From Orrella dioscoreae (GTDB taxonomy: Bacteria; Pseudomonadota; Gammaproteobacteria; Burkholderiales; Burkholderiaceae_B): DNA of 64,000 nt. Under the pieces are notes generated by a model. That model made no database searches, was not told the DNA's origin, and saw only the letters and a program-made list of their open reading frames with translations. A program made the position numbers and the translations under genes. The stretch is taken from positions 1,984,001-2,048,000 of the forward strand of contig NZ_LT907988.1 in NCBI RefSeq assembly GCF_900089455.2. The letters are read 5' to 3'. This document shows, piece after piece, positions 9,260 through 15,693 of the stretch (position 1 is its first letter; each line of letters begins with the position of its first letter).

Positions 9260-9684
9260 GTGTCTGCCCCTTTGGTCGAAGCGGCCCGGGCCTGCCGCGC
9301 CAGCGCCACGGCGGTCTTCTCAGCCGCCCAAAGCGTTGCCACGTCGAACAGGCCCAGGATGGTGTCGATGACGCTGCAGGTGTGGGCGAGCGTCGCCAGT
9401 TGTTGATCGGTGAGTGCGGCGGGCGCCGTGTAGTCCTGAAGGCACAGCGCGCCCGCCAGCAGGTGGGCCCGCTCTTCCGCAAACCGCGCGTCGTTCTCGA
9501 TGGCGACCGACACCGTGTTGAACGTCGCGGCCAGGTCGGTGCGTGCGTCGTCGTGCGGTGCCGTGCGCAGCACAAACAGCGCGAGATGCATGTCATCGCT
9601 GATCTGCTGCTTGAGCGGGCGCATCATCGGCACTCGCACGATGGTCTGGCGCTGCCTGTGGCGCGGTTTGCGGGAGGCGGGCAT
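9244..9684 (-). CDS. Phage early protein with basic N-terminus, unknown
   Basis: A 146-aa protein starting MPASRKPRHRQRQTIVRVPM. A KPRHR-type basic leader followed by a long helical body (LALFVLRTAPHDDARTDLAA) is a form I associate with uncharacterised proteins of Burkholderia and Ralstonia phages (inference from memory, not a search). It lies downstream of the recombination genes. Confidence 0.65.
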   Translation of the reverse strand: MPASRKPRHRQRQTIVRVPMMRPLKQQISDDMHLALFVLRTAPHDDARTDLAATFNTVSVAIENDARFAEERAHLLAGALCLQDYTAPAALTDQQLATLAHTCSVIDTILGLFDVATLWAAEKTAVALARQARAASTKGADTCAPR

Positions 9685-9688
9685 GGCG

Positions 9689-9775
9689 TCAGGCGTCCAG
9701 CAGGTTGCCCTGCTTCTCGGCGGCGGGCGTCACGCTGTGTGCCAGGGTGGCGGTTTGCTCTTGCAGGCTGAACAT
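9689..9775 (-). CDS. Candidate 28-aa microprotein between exonuclease and downstream genes
   Basis: An open frame of 28 codons (MFSLQEQTATLAHSVTPAAE onward, ending GNLLDA) fills most of the only gap (9685-9857) in this part of the operon. CTGGAG lies about 10 nt before the ATG, a usable ribosome-binding site. Its length is close to the chance level, so it is reported with limited confidence. Confidence 0.4.
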   Translation of the reverse strand: MFSLQEQTATLAHSVTPAAEKQGNLLDA

Positions 9776-9857
9776 GCGGGATGCTCCAGGTGGTTGGGAG
9801 GCTGGGAATAGGGTGGCCGGCGCCAGGGGGCCTCGGTTGCGGCGCCGGCCGGGGAGA

Positions 9858-10625
9858 TCAGGCGGCTTTCTGCCGCAGGGTCTGCTCGTAGCTGTCGACC
9901 AGGCCGGCGAAGGCCAGCAGGTCATCGACCATCGATTCGATGTAGTCGTCGTCGCGCGCGAACTCGCGCAGCCAGAGCTGTTTACCGATGGGCGCCAGGG
10001 CAGGGCAGTACAGGCCCAGGTGCCAGCGCTTGCGGCCCGTGATCCACATGCAGCCTTGCACTTGGTCCATGACCTCGCTGGCGTCGCCGTCGATGTGGAA
10101 GGCGCGCAGGCGATCGGGCGCCACGAAGCACTTGTATTCAGAGCCGCCGTCCTCGCCGAAGAGGCCGTCAGCGCTTGCGCCGAACAGGCCGTCATCGGTG
10201 AGCACGAACCCAGCGCGGTCGACCACCAGGCCGGTGGCCATCTCGTGCTCCATTCGGGCCTCGGGCTCCAACTCGTGGCCTCGCGCCATCTGCCAGGTCT
10301 CGAATCCTTCATCCAGCGGCGCGCCGGCGATGCGCTCGACCGCCAGCCGGAACGCGTAGTTCTTCGCCGTGTCCGACCAGTCGCCGACCTTCTCGCCTGC
10401 CAGCGCACGCTTGACCGCCTCGGCGCTGGGCGCGGCCTTGTAGCCGGCCTTCGTGGCGGCTTCCTTTTCAGTCATGCCGGCCTTGACGTAGGCCACATAC
10501 AAGGCCTGCCGCTCGTCCAACTCGTTGACCCTGGTGCGCGCCGTCTTGAACATGCTGGCCGTGATGGCGCCAGCGCGCGCGGCGTGCCATTCGGGGCTGC
10601 CCTGCTCGCAATTAATGATCTGCAT
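9858..10625 (-). CDS. YqaJ/lambda-exonuclease family alkaline exonuclease
   Basis: A 5'-3' double-strand exonuclease that makes 3' single-stranded tails for the adjacent RecT annealase. The protein is 255 aa, starting [20 protein letters not shown]. The GSPEWHAARAGAITAS N-terminal motif, ARGHELEPEAR, and the catalytic triad region SADG(D153)...E163-Y-K165 are all visible, followed by the Q-rich metal-site helix DQVQGCMWITG. It overlaps the end of recT by 14 bp. Together they form a two-component single-strand annealing recombination system. Confidence 0.92.
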   Translation of the reverse strand: MQIINCEQGSPEWHAARAGAITASMFKTARTRVNELDERQALYVAYVKAGMTEKEAATKAGYKAAPSAEAVKRALAGEKVGDWSDTAKNYAFRLAVERIAGAPLDEGFETWQMARGHELEPEARMEHEMATGLVVDRAGFVLTDDGLFGASADGLFGEDGGSEYKCFVAPDRLRAFHIDGDASEVMDQVQGCMWITGRKRWHLGLYCPALAPIGKQLWLREFARDDDYIESMVDDLLAFAGLVDSYEQTLRQKAA

Positions 10626-11607
10626 GGCCGTCTCCCGCGTTGTCCATTTCCTGAGCGAACTGGCTGACACCCTCGTCGATGGTCTTGCCGTCGTCGGGCG
10701 GCGTCTCGGTGCGGGTGGCCTCATCGCGCAGCACGGCGCCGCGCTGGCTCACTGCCGCCTTGAAGGCGTTGTAGAGGCCCTGGTCATTGGTCGGCCTCAC
10801 CTCGGCCAGACCGTCCTTCCAGACCTTGGCCAGGGCGTCGGCGTCCGGCGCGGCTTCCACCGCCTTCAGCAGGCGCGGCAGCAGATCCGGATCGGCCTGG
10901 TGCTGGGCCGTGGTTGCCAGACCTTCACCGCCTTCGGTGTCGAGGTGGTGGATGGCTTGCCTCAGGCGGTCGTTTTTCGGCCAGTATTTGGATGCACGCT
11001 TGACCACGGTTTTCTTGGCCATTTCGGACCAGTCCGTGACCCAAGGGCACGATTTTTTCTTGGATACCCATGCCTTCCACGCGCTGCTGCGATCGCGAAT
11101 GGCGTTCACATCGTCGACAGACATGGTGTCGGTCAGATAGTCGCCGTCGGCCGTCTTCACCACCACATAGACCCCAACGATCTCGCCGCGTTGCTTGGAG
11201 AACGGCGCGTAGCGATGCACCGGCTGTTTGTCGAAGCCATCGAGTTCGAAGTGGTCGTGTTCGTGCACGACACGGGCTTGTCCCCAGCGGATTGAGCCGG
11301 TCGCGATAGCCAGATCCATCAGGCCCATATAGCTGATGTCCAGGCAGATGCGGCCGTCGCGCGGCACCAAGTACGCTTGCTTCTTTGCAGGATTCAAGCT
11401 GATGCCGATGGCGGCAACATTGGTCACCGCGTTGATGACCGACTGCCGGTTTTGCATCGCGATGCCCAGGGCGTAGTCGCTGCCCTGCAGCACCTGGATG
11501 GCGAAACCGGCCTCCTTGTCGAAGTTCAGACTTTGGTCGGTCAGCACCGCGGCGAATTCTTCGCGGGTGCCGTAGATGTCCTGCTGGATGACGGCGATAT
11601 TGTTCAT
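10612..11607 (-). CDS. recT: RecT-family single-strand annealing protein
   Basis: Anneals complementary single strands during phage recombination and replication. The protein is 331 aa, starting [20 protein letters not shown]. The conserved RecT core spans about residues 55-215: [32 protein letters not shown], the [13 protein letters not shown] strand and [13 protein letters not shown]. The acidic C-terminal tail ([17 protein letters not shown]) is a likely protein-interaction tail. The paired exonuclease gene follows with an overlap. Confidence 0.95.
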   Translation of the reverse strand: MNNIAVIQQDIYGTREEFAAVLTDQSLNFDKEAGFAIQVLQGSDYALGIAMQNRQSVINAVTNVAAIGISLNPAKKQAYLVPRDGRICLDISYMGLMDLAIATGSIRWGQARVVHEHDHFELDGFDKQPVHRYAPFSKQRGEIVGVYVVVKTADGDYLTDTMSVDDVNAIRDRSSAWKAWVSKKKSCPWVTDWSEMAKKTVVKRASKYWPKNDRLRQAIHHLDTEGGEGLATTAQHQADPDLLPRLLKAVEAAPDADALAKVWKDGLAEVRPTNDQGLYNAFKAAVSQRGAVLRDEATRTETPPDDGKTIDEGVSQFAQEMDNAGDGHADH

Positions 11608-11629
11608 GGTGGGGTGTGATGGAGAAGGG

Positions 11630-11920
11630 TCAGTGGGAAGCGCTGTTGATCCGCTGCTCGTCGTACCGGTCCAGCGTCGGCCCGATGGCTCCGCACGCGA
11701 TGGCGATGGCCGCGGCCAGCGCGACGGCCCAGAGCGTGGTCTCGATGCGCTCCTTGGACGACCAGCGCGACGCGCGCGGCTCGGGCGGGTCCAGTTCTGG
11801 GGCTTCGACGTCGGGCAGCATCAGCGCCATGGCGAAGACCACCAGCGCGCAGACCACGAACACGGCGGCAGAGGCCAGCAGCCAGGATTCGATGACGGAT
11901 AGGGGCAGGGCTGGGATCAT
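11630..11920 (-). CDS. Two-helix membrane protein, unknown
   Basis: A 96-aa protein with hydrophobic segments at residues about 13-34 (LLASAAVFVVCALVVFAMAL) and 62-80 (TTLWAVALAAAIAIACGAIG), separated by an acidic, proline-rich loop (LPDVEAPELDPPEP). Upstream of recT in the same operon; its start overlaps the preceding stop (ATGA). Function unknown. Confidence 0.7.
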   Translation of the reverse strand: MIPALPLSVIESWLLASAAVFVVCALVVFAMALMLPDVEAPELDPPEPRASRWSSKERIETTLWAVALAAAIAIACGAIGPTLDRYDEQRINSASH

Positions 11921-12321
11921 CGCGACACCTCACGCTTCACCCACACAGCGCGGCCGCCATCCATGCGGTGGTCGGCGATGCTCTCGGCCAGAGCGGCTAT
12001 GGAAGCCTGCTGCCAGCGCCACCACGCCTCACCGATCTGGCCGAACGTTGAACCAGGCCGGGTGATGGCGCAGGCATCGGCGAATAGCTTTTCCAGGTGC
12101 GCGCCGGTGGTGTCGTACAGCTGGTCGGCAACCGGCCATGCGCGCCCCGGCGTGCCGCCGTGAATCCATATCAGGCACAGATCGCGGGCCAGAGCGATGA
12201 GAATCTCCTGCTTGGCCTCTTCCACCAGCTCAGCATGGTTCGGGCCCGTGCCCTCGTGAGCAAAGTGCCCGTGGTCCGCCGTGCGCGCCGCGTCGTCGCG
12301 GTAGTCGTTAAGGCTCAGCAT
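11917..12321 (-). CDS. Phage early protein, unknown (134 aa)
   Basis: A 134-aa protein starting MLSLNDYRDDAARTADHGHF. Aromatic and acidic helical C-terminus (GEAWWRWQQASIAALAESIA). The longer in-frame reading upstream is an artefact of the pentapeptide repeat tract and is rejected. It starts 1 bp after the pentapeptide gene stop. Unknown function. Confidence 0.7.
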   Translation of the reverse strand: MLSLNDYRDDAARTADHGHFAHEGTGPNHAELVEEAKQEILIALARDLCLIWIHGGTPGRAWPVADQLYDTTGAHLEKLFADACAITRPGSTFGQIGEAWWRWQQASIAALAESIADHRMDGGRAVWVKREVSR

Positions 12322-12322
12322 G

Positions 12323-13069
12323 TCAGGCCTCTTCGGACTCGGCCGGCTGCTCGACGGGCTCAGCAGGCTTGGCGCCACCCGGCACGGCCGGCGACATGGC
12401 GACGATCTGCTGGATGACCGGCTTCCACTTGCGCCACCATTCCAGCGCGCGCTCGTCCATACGGCGGATGCAGTCGTCGCTGAATCCCCACCAGCGTTCC
12501 AGCGTGTGGTGCTGGCAGCCGATCTGCATGTGGGTGGCGGTGTAGGTGACGCCCCAGGTTTCCAGTTGCAGGCTCTTGATCTCGGCGCGGTTGCCGGCCG
12601 TGTCCCAGATGGACCCCAGTTCGCCCAGGTTGGCACCGCCCAGGTCGGCACCGCCCAGGTCGGCACCGCCCAGGTTGGCATCGCGCAGGTCGGCACCGCC
12701 CAGGTTGGCACCGCGCAGGTTGGCACCGCGCAGGTCGGCACCGCCCAGGTTGGCATCGCGCAGGTCGGCACCGCCCAGGTTGGCACCGCGCAGGTTGGCA
12801 CCGCGCAGGTCGGCACCGCCCAGGTTGGCATCGCGCAGGTCGGCACCGCCCAGGTTGGCACCGCGCAGGTTGGCACCGCGCAGGTCGGCACCGCCCAGGT
12901 TGGCATCGCGCAGGTCGGCACCGCCCAGGTTGGCATCGCGCAGGTTGGCACCAGCGGCCACGGACTGCTCCAGCGCCACGCGGGCAATGATCCCGCTTTC
13001 GGTGCCCTCGGGCACGTCCGCTTCGAACAGTACAGCGCCGGTGAAGCGGTTTTTGATCTGGTGTTTCAT
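12323..13069 (-). CDS. Pentapeptide-repeat protein with conserved C-terminal domain
   Basis: A 248-aa protein starting MKHQIKNRFTGAVLFEADVP after an AGGAG site. Residues ~37-150 are 22 consecutive pentapeptides of the form A(N/D)L(R/G)(D/G), which would fold as a right-handed quadrilateral beta-helix. The C-terminal ~95 residues (QIGCQHHTLERWWGFSDDCI, then EWWRKWKPVIQQIV) form a separate domain that recurs in phage early proteins. Some pentapeptide proteins mimic DNA and bind gyrase, but this is not shown here. The repeats are unusually uniform at DNA level (see repeat entry). Confidence 0.85.
   Translation of the reverse strand: MKHQIKNRFTGAVLFEADVPEGTESGIIARVALEQSVAAGANLRDANLGGADLRDANLGGADLRGANLRGANLGGADLRDANLGGADLRGANLRGANLGGADLRDANLGGADLRGANLRGANLGGADLRDANLGGADLGGADLGGANLGELGSIWDTAGNRAEIKSLQLETWGVTYTATHMQIGCQHHTLERWWGFSDDCIRRMDERALEWWRKWKPVIQQIVAMSPAVPGGAKPAEPVEQPAESEEA
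12626..12955 (-). repeat. In-frame tandem repeat: 22 x 15 bp with exact 75-bp higher-order units
   Basis: Twenty-two 15-bp units encode the pentapeptides. Within them a 75-bp block (five pentapeptides) is repeated exactly three times: 12671-12745, 12746-12820 and 12821-12895. Identical third codon positions across copies point to recent duplication or slippage. Copy number changes would keep the reading frame. Confidence 0.95.
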
Positions 13070-13112
13070 GACTGCTCCTGGCCCCGACAACCGGGGCGGT
13101 TGTGGGTGGGGG

Positions 13113-13403
13113 TCAGGCGGTTTGGCCGGTGGCCTTGGAGATGGCGGCGCGGGCTTTCTGCGCCACTGCGTCAGTGGGGTGCCAGCAGGCGCCCTTCTTT
13201 GCCAAGACTTCCTCCAGCGCCTCCAGCAGCTCCGGCGCGGCGGCGATCAGGACGAGGTTCTGGCGAGACACCGATTCGGCGATGAGGTAGCCGCCGTAGT
13301 GCTTGTGGTTCTCGTCATCGGCGTATGCAGCGGGTACATCAGCGACAACGGAGTCGCTCGGCTTGCCAATCCGCCAAGGCCCAGGCGTGTGCTTGCAATC
13401 CAT
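13113..13403 (-). CDS. Ead/Ea22-like phage protein (short form)
   Basis: A 96-aa protein starting MDCKHTPGPWRIGKPSDSVV. The HTPGPW motif and the LVLIAAAPELLEALEEVLAK helix mark it as Ea22-like, like the protein at 8060-8509. GGAG lies 8 nt before this ATG, favouring it over an in-frame ATG 6 codons upstream and over a GTG at 13514. Function unknown. Confidence 0.8.
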   Translation of the reverse strand: MDCKHTPGPWRIGKPSDSVVADVPAAYADDENHKHYGGYLIAESVSRQNLVLIAAAPELLEALEEVLAKKGACWHPTDAVAQKARAAISKATGQTA

Positions 13404-13709
13404 GTCTTTCTCCAGGTTCATGAAAATGCCCGGACCTAATGGGTCGGCATTCAGATGAATCTGGGGCAGGGCACGCCTGGCTACTACCGTCTTTGACGGC
13501 TCCAGGTCGTGCACTGCCCACGCGGCTCTGTCGGCTCGGGGGCTCTCCGCTAACTACCCCATCTTCGCGTCCACCAGATTTCAGCTCTGGCTGGGCATTC
13601 CCTGCTGCGTTCACGCTTTGGGCTTGCGGGCGTTTGGTCAGGCAGCGCCACCTACCTACTGCTGTCCGGCCATGCCGGGGTACTGCGGTACTGCTTCCTT
13701 GCTGCAGCC
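13404..13709 (-). other. 306-bp structured leader, no convincing gene
   Basis: No convincing protein frame. It holds a hairpin at 13425-13451 (AATGCC and GACC arms, loop CATTA on the transcribed strand) just before the Ea22-like ribosome-binding site, a CCGGC-CAT-GCCGG inverted repeat at 13667-13679, four TACTGC copies between 13657 and 13716, and partial copies of the PL-proximal leader (13543-13557 and 13594-13611). It may be a regulatory leader or the scar of an insertion. Confidence 0.5.
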
Positions 13710-14207
13710 CTACTGCACTAGCGGCAGGAAATTTCGCCTGCCGTAAGGCCCGTGCAATTCAAGGCTCTCTACGTCGTATCGGAAGGCGGCTTCAACATCG
13801 CTATCGAAACCTCCGATAACTCGTCGCCTTCCCTGCACAGTGATCCTCGCGAAGAACTTCCCTCGCCTGGAGTCCCTGTAAACACCCTTGAAACGGCCGC
13901 CGTTATCAGATCGACGGACGCGGTTCATGGCGTTCTGACTGATCGACGCCGCCCTCAGATTCGCTATGCGGTTGTCGCTGGCGTCTCCGTTGATGTGGTC
14001 GATCAATTTCGGGAGCCATCCGTGGAAGTGCAGGAACGCGGCTCGATGAACTCGAACCTCTTCCCCGCGCAACCTGAAACACAGACGGCCGAACCGATCC
14101 TTCCTTTGCCCAACTTGCTTCCCTGTAGAGCCGTCTTTCAAGCGGCGGAAGAGCTTCCCGGTTTCTGGCTCATAGATCAGTGCTGCAACCAGTTCTTCCC
14201 TCGTCAT
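13710..14207 (-). CDS. HNH endonuclease with AP2 DNA-binding domain
   Basis: A 165-aa protein. Residues 45-95 form an HNH_3 core: VHRAAFLHFHGWLPKLIDHI, NGDASDNRIANLRAASISQN. Residues 100-150 are an AP2/ERF-like DNA-binding domain (GGRFKGVYRDSRRGKFFARI, IGGFDSDVEAAFRYD). This domain pair is typical of phage homing endonucleases. GGAGAG precedes the ATG at suitable spacing. It is the first gene after PL, and similar leader sequence lies on both sides of it, which suggests it was inserted into the leader of an existing operon. Confidence 0.88.
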   Translation of the reverse strand: MTREELVAALIYEPETGKLFRRLKDGSTGKQVGQRKDRFGRLCFRLRGEEVRVHRAAFLHFHGWLPKLIDHINGDASDNRIANLRAASISQNAMNRVRRSDNGGRFKGVYRDSRRGKFFARITVQGRRRVIGGFDSDVEAAFRYDVESLELHGPYGRRNFLPLVQ

Positions 14208-14278
14208 GACGCCTCTCCGTTAACTCCGCGCCCTACTTGGCTGGCTTTCGCCTAGGCGTTCTCTGCTGCGTTGGAAGA

Positions 14279-14307
14279 ATATTAGAACGCTAATCACCGG
14301 GTGTCAA
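14279..14307 (-). promoter_or_regulatory. PL: consensus sigma-70 promoter of the leftward early operon
   Basis: On the minus strand, TTGACA (14302-14307), a 17-bp spacer and TAATAT (14279-14284). The -35 is a perfect consensus match and the -10 differs from TATAAT at two positions. Repressor-type operators overlap the spacer and the -35. Transcription would enter the HNH-AP2 gene and the whole 14.2-4.1 kb operon. Confidence 0.85.
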
Positions 14308-14319
14308 TAGGAAACTAAT
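14281..14319. promoter_or_regulatory. OL operators: two repressor-binding sites at PL
   Basis: ATTAG-AACG-CTAAT at 14281-14294 is a perfect palindromic half-site pair. AATAG-GAAA-CTAAT at 14306-14319 differs at one position. The same element occurs three times between cI and cro, so CI and/or Cro binding is inferred. The first site lies between the -10 and -35 and the second covers part of the -35. Confidence 0.75.
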
Positions 14320-14327
14320 AACGTAAG

Positions 14328-14355
14328 AAAAAAAGTAGCCCGGCAGGACCGGGCT
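14328..14355 (-). terminator. Rho-independent terminator after cI
   Basis: On the minus strand, stem AGCCCGG / CCGGGCT (14355-14349 and 14343-14337) with a 5-nt loop, then AC and a run of seven T (14334-14328). It lies between the cI stop codon and PL, separating repressor transcription from the early operon. Confidence 0.9.
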
Positions 14356-14383
14356 AATAGGTGGCCTTCAGCAATCTGTCGTT

Positions 14384-15076
14384 TCATCCGCCCTGGCGGT
14401 AGACGAATTCCCCATGAATCTTGAGCCGACTCGCATGCTCGGGGTCGACCCGCTCGTCGGGGTACCGACGCTTGTCGGCGTTGCGGCTGCCCAGCACCCA
14501 GGAGCCGTCAATCTCTCGGCGCAGTTCCTTGATGCGTAGGCCGTCCGGGTGGTCGATCAGGAAAATTTTCCCGCTGCGAGGCTCGGTTTTGGATGTGTCG
14601 AAGATCACAATGTCTCCTTCTACGATGAAGTCGGCCATGCTGTCGCCATCGGCGTAGACGGCTATCGCGTTATCGGGGTTCAGCTTGTACTTTTGGAAGA
14701 AGCTGTATTCTTTTACCAGGTGTCCAGTGGGCATGTGTTCGTTGTTATCAAAGCCGCCACCACACGAACCCCGTGCTTCCCAATAGGGAATTTTGCCCAC
14801 ATCACTCGGCGCCAGTTCCTCGGGCACGACCATCTTCGCGCCTCTCGGGATCCGGGATGACTCCCCTTGTCCGGTTGCGAGCCATTCCGCCGACACTCCG
14901 AGCGCCCGAGCTATATCCGTAAGCCGCGTGCTGCCTTGGTTTATGCCGTTTTCGATCTGACCGATAAGGCCTTGCGAAACGCCGGACAACCTGGCCAGTC
15001 CTCCCTGGGTCAGGTGCTTTTCCTTGCGCTTCTCTCGGAGGCGTTCGCCGATCGACATTTCTTTTACCACCAACAT
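14384..15076 (-). CDS. cI: CI-type lysogeny repressor (XRE HTH plus S24 peptidase)
   Basis: Maintains lysogeny by binding OL and OR. The protein is 230 aa: an N-terminal XRE helix-turn-helix (residues 11-65, HLTQGGLARLSGVSQGLIGQ) and a C-terminal S24 autopeptidase domain with cleavage site C105-G106 (EARGSCGGGF), nucleophile S146 (GDSMADFIVEGD) and K183 (RIKELR). A Cys-Gly scissile bond is also used by UmuD (established). RecA-stimulated self-cleavage would link induction to DNA damage. The ATG at 15076 fits the predicted PRM start; ATG 15058 is an alternative. Confidence 0.95.
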   Translation of the reverse strand: MLVVKEMSIGERLREKRKEKHLTQGGLARLSGVSQGLIGQIENGINQGSTRLTDIARALGVSAEWLATGQGESSRIPRGAKMVVPEELAPSDVGKIPYWEARGSCGGGFDNNEHMPTGHLVKEYSFFQKYKLNPDNAIAVYADGDSMADFIVEGDIVIFDTSKTEPRSGKIFLIDHPDGLRIKELRREIDGSWVLGSRNADKRRYPDERVDPEHASRLKIHGEFVYRQGG

Positions 15077-15093
15077 TGCAGATCCCGAAGGTT

Positions 15094-15144
15094 ATTAGCT
15101 ATCTAAATTAGGGTGCTATTGACATTCAAGATTAGGAAGCTAAT
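15094..15144. promoter_or_regulatory. OR: three repressor operators between cI and cro
   Basis: ATTAG-CTAT-CTAAA (15094-15107), ATTAG-GGTG-CTATT (15107-15120) and ATTAG-GAAG-CTAAT (15131-15144). All share ATTAG-N4-CTAWW with the OL sites. The first covers the PRM -10, the middle one reaches the PR -35, and the third covers the PR spacer and -10. Three unequal sites at a divergent promoter pair is the lambdoid OR arrangement. Confidence 0.8.
15101..15129 (-). promoter_or_regulatory. PRM: promoter for cI
   Basis: On the minus strand, TTGAAT (15124-15129), a 17-bp spacer and TTAGAT (15101-15106). The predicted start is near 15094, giving an ~18-nt leader before the cI ATG at 15076. The -35 shares one base with the PR -35, so the two polymerases would compete. 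Confidence 0.65.
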
Positions 15145-15146
15145 AA
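15119..15146 (+). promoter_or_regulatory. PR: promoter for cro and rightward early genes
   Basis: TTGACA (15119-15124), a 16-bp spacer and TAATAA (15141-15146); a 1-bp shift of the -10 gives 17 bp. The predicted start falls at 15153-15155, the A of the cro ATG, implying a leaderless or nearly leaderless cro message. Confidence 0.75.
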
Positions 15147-15154
15147 TCGGGGTT

Positions 15155-15379
15155 ATGAAACCCACTTTCCAAGACATGCTCAAGGATCTGGTCTCCCAAG
15201 GGATGACCCAGAGCAGCATTGCCGACAGCATCGGCGTCACCCAGGGGGCGATCTCTCAGGTCTTGAATAGCGACGGTCAGCGCGGCTTTCGCTACGAGGC
15301 AGGGAAGAAGCTCACCGCGCTTCACAAGCGCCGAACCCGTGCTCCTTCCGGCCCAGCCGTGGAGGTCGAGCATGCATAG
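15155..15379 (+). CDS. cro: Cro-like repressor
   Basis: A 74-aa protein starting MKPTFQDMLKDLVSQGMTQS. A helix-turn-helix spans residues 17-38 (MTQSSIADSIGVTQGAISQV), followed by a basic tail (KKLTALHKRRTRAP). It is divergent from cI and is the first gene after PR. The ATG at 15155 is the only start downstream of the promoter; the GGGG before it is too close to be a normal ribosome-binding site. Expected to shut off PRM by binding OR. Confidence 0.85.
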   Translation: MKPTFQDMLKDLVSQGMTQSSIADSIGVTQGAISQVLNSDGQRGFRYEAGKKLTALHKRRTRAPSGPAVEVEHA

Positions 15380-15689
15380 CCACGGCGCCCTCGATTTTTC
15401 CAATCTCACGCCAGCGCAGGAATGTCTGATCTGCCTACAAGGCTGGCGGATCGGGAGCAAGTATCCCGACGGGTCGATTTGGCCCCAGCCGTCGAAACGC
15501 ACCGTCAAGAAGCTGATTGAGCGCGGCTTGGTTGTGCTTCGTGAAGTGACCTCGGCGCTCGGCAACGGCATGCGCATGACCGTCACGGAATACGAGGTGC
15601 CGCTTCATGTCCACATGGCGTACTGCTTCCAGTGCCCGAGTGCCGCAGATCTGGAATCCCTCACGCCCATAGGCCCCGGCGATGTGTAG
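15372..15689 (+). CDS. Phage early protein with winged-helix look, unknown
   Basis: A 105-aa protein starting MHSHGALDFSNLTPAQECLI. The central part, PSKRTVKKLIERGLVVLREV followed by a TVTEYEVP strand, reads like a winged-helix domain. It overlaps the end of cro by 8 bp, so it is co-translated. Function unknown. Confidence 0.7.
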   Translation: MHSHGALDFSNLTPAQECLICLQGWRIGSKYPDGSIWPQPSKRTVKKLIERGLVVLREVTSALGNGMRMTVTEYEVPLHVHMAYCFQCPSAADLESLTPIGPGDV

Positions 15690-15693
15690 GGCC

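Noticed and set aside
12626-12955. Possible CRISPR array
   Set aside because: Units are contiguous 15-mers with no unique spacers, and they encode pentapeptides in frame.
12546-13439. Long rightward open frame of repeating Arg/Pro/Ser-rich sequence opposite the pentapeptide gene
   Set aside because: It is the complement of the 15-bp pentapeptide repeat; composition is implausible and the minus-strand gene has a ribosome-binding site, a domain and operon context.
13404-13614. Leftward frame starting at 13614 and the GTG extension at 13514 of the Ea22-like gene
   Set aside because: Neither has a recognisable domain; the ATG at 13403 has a well-placed GGAG site and starts exactly at the family motif.
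13710-14207. IscB/HEARO-type RNA-guided nuclease
   Set aside because: The HNH protein is a 165-aa HNH-AP2 type without RuvC-like parts, so an OMEGA RNA is not expected.
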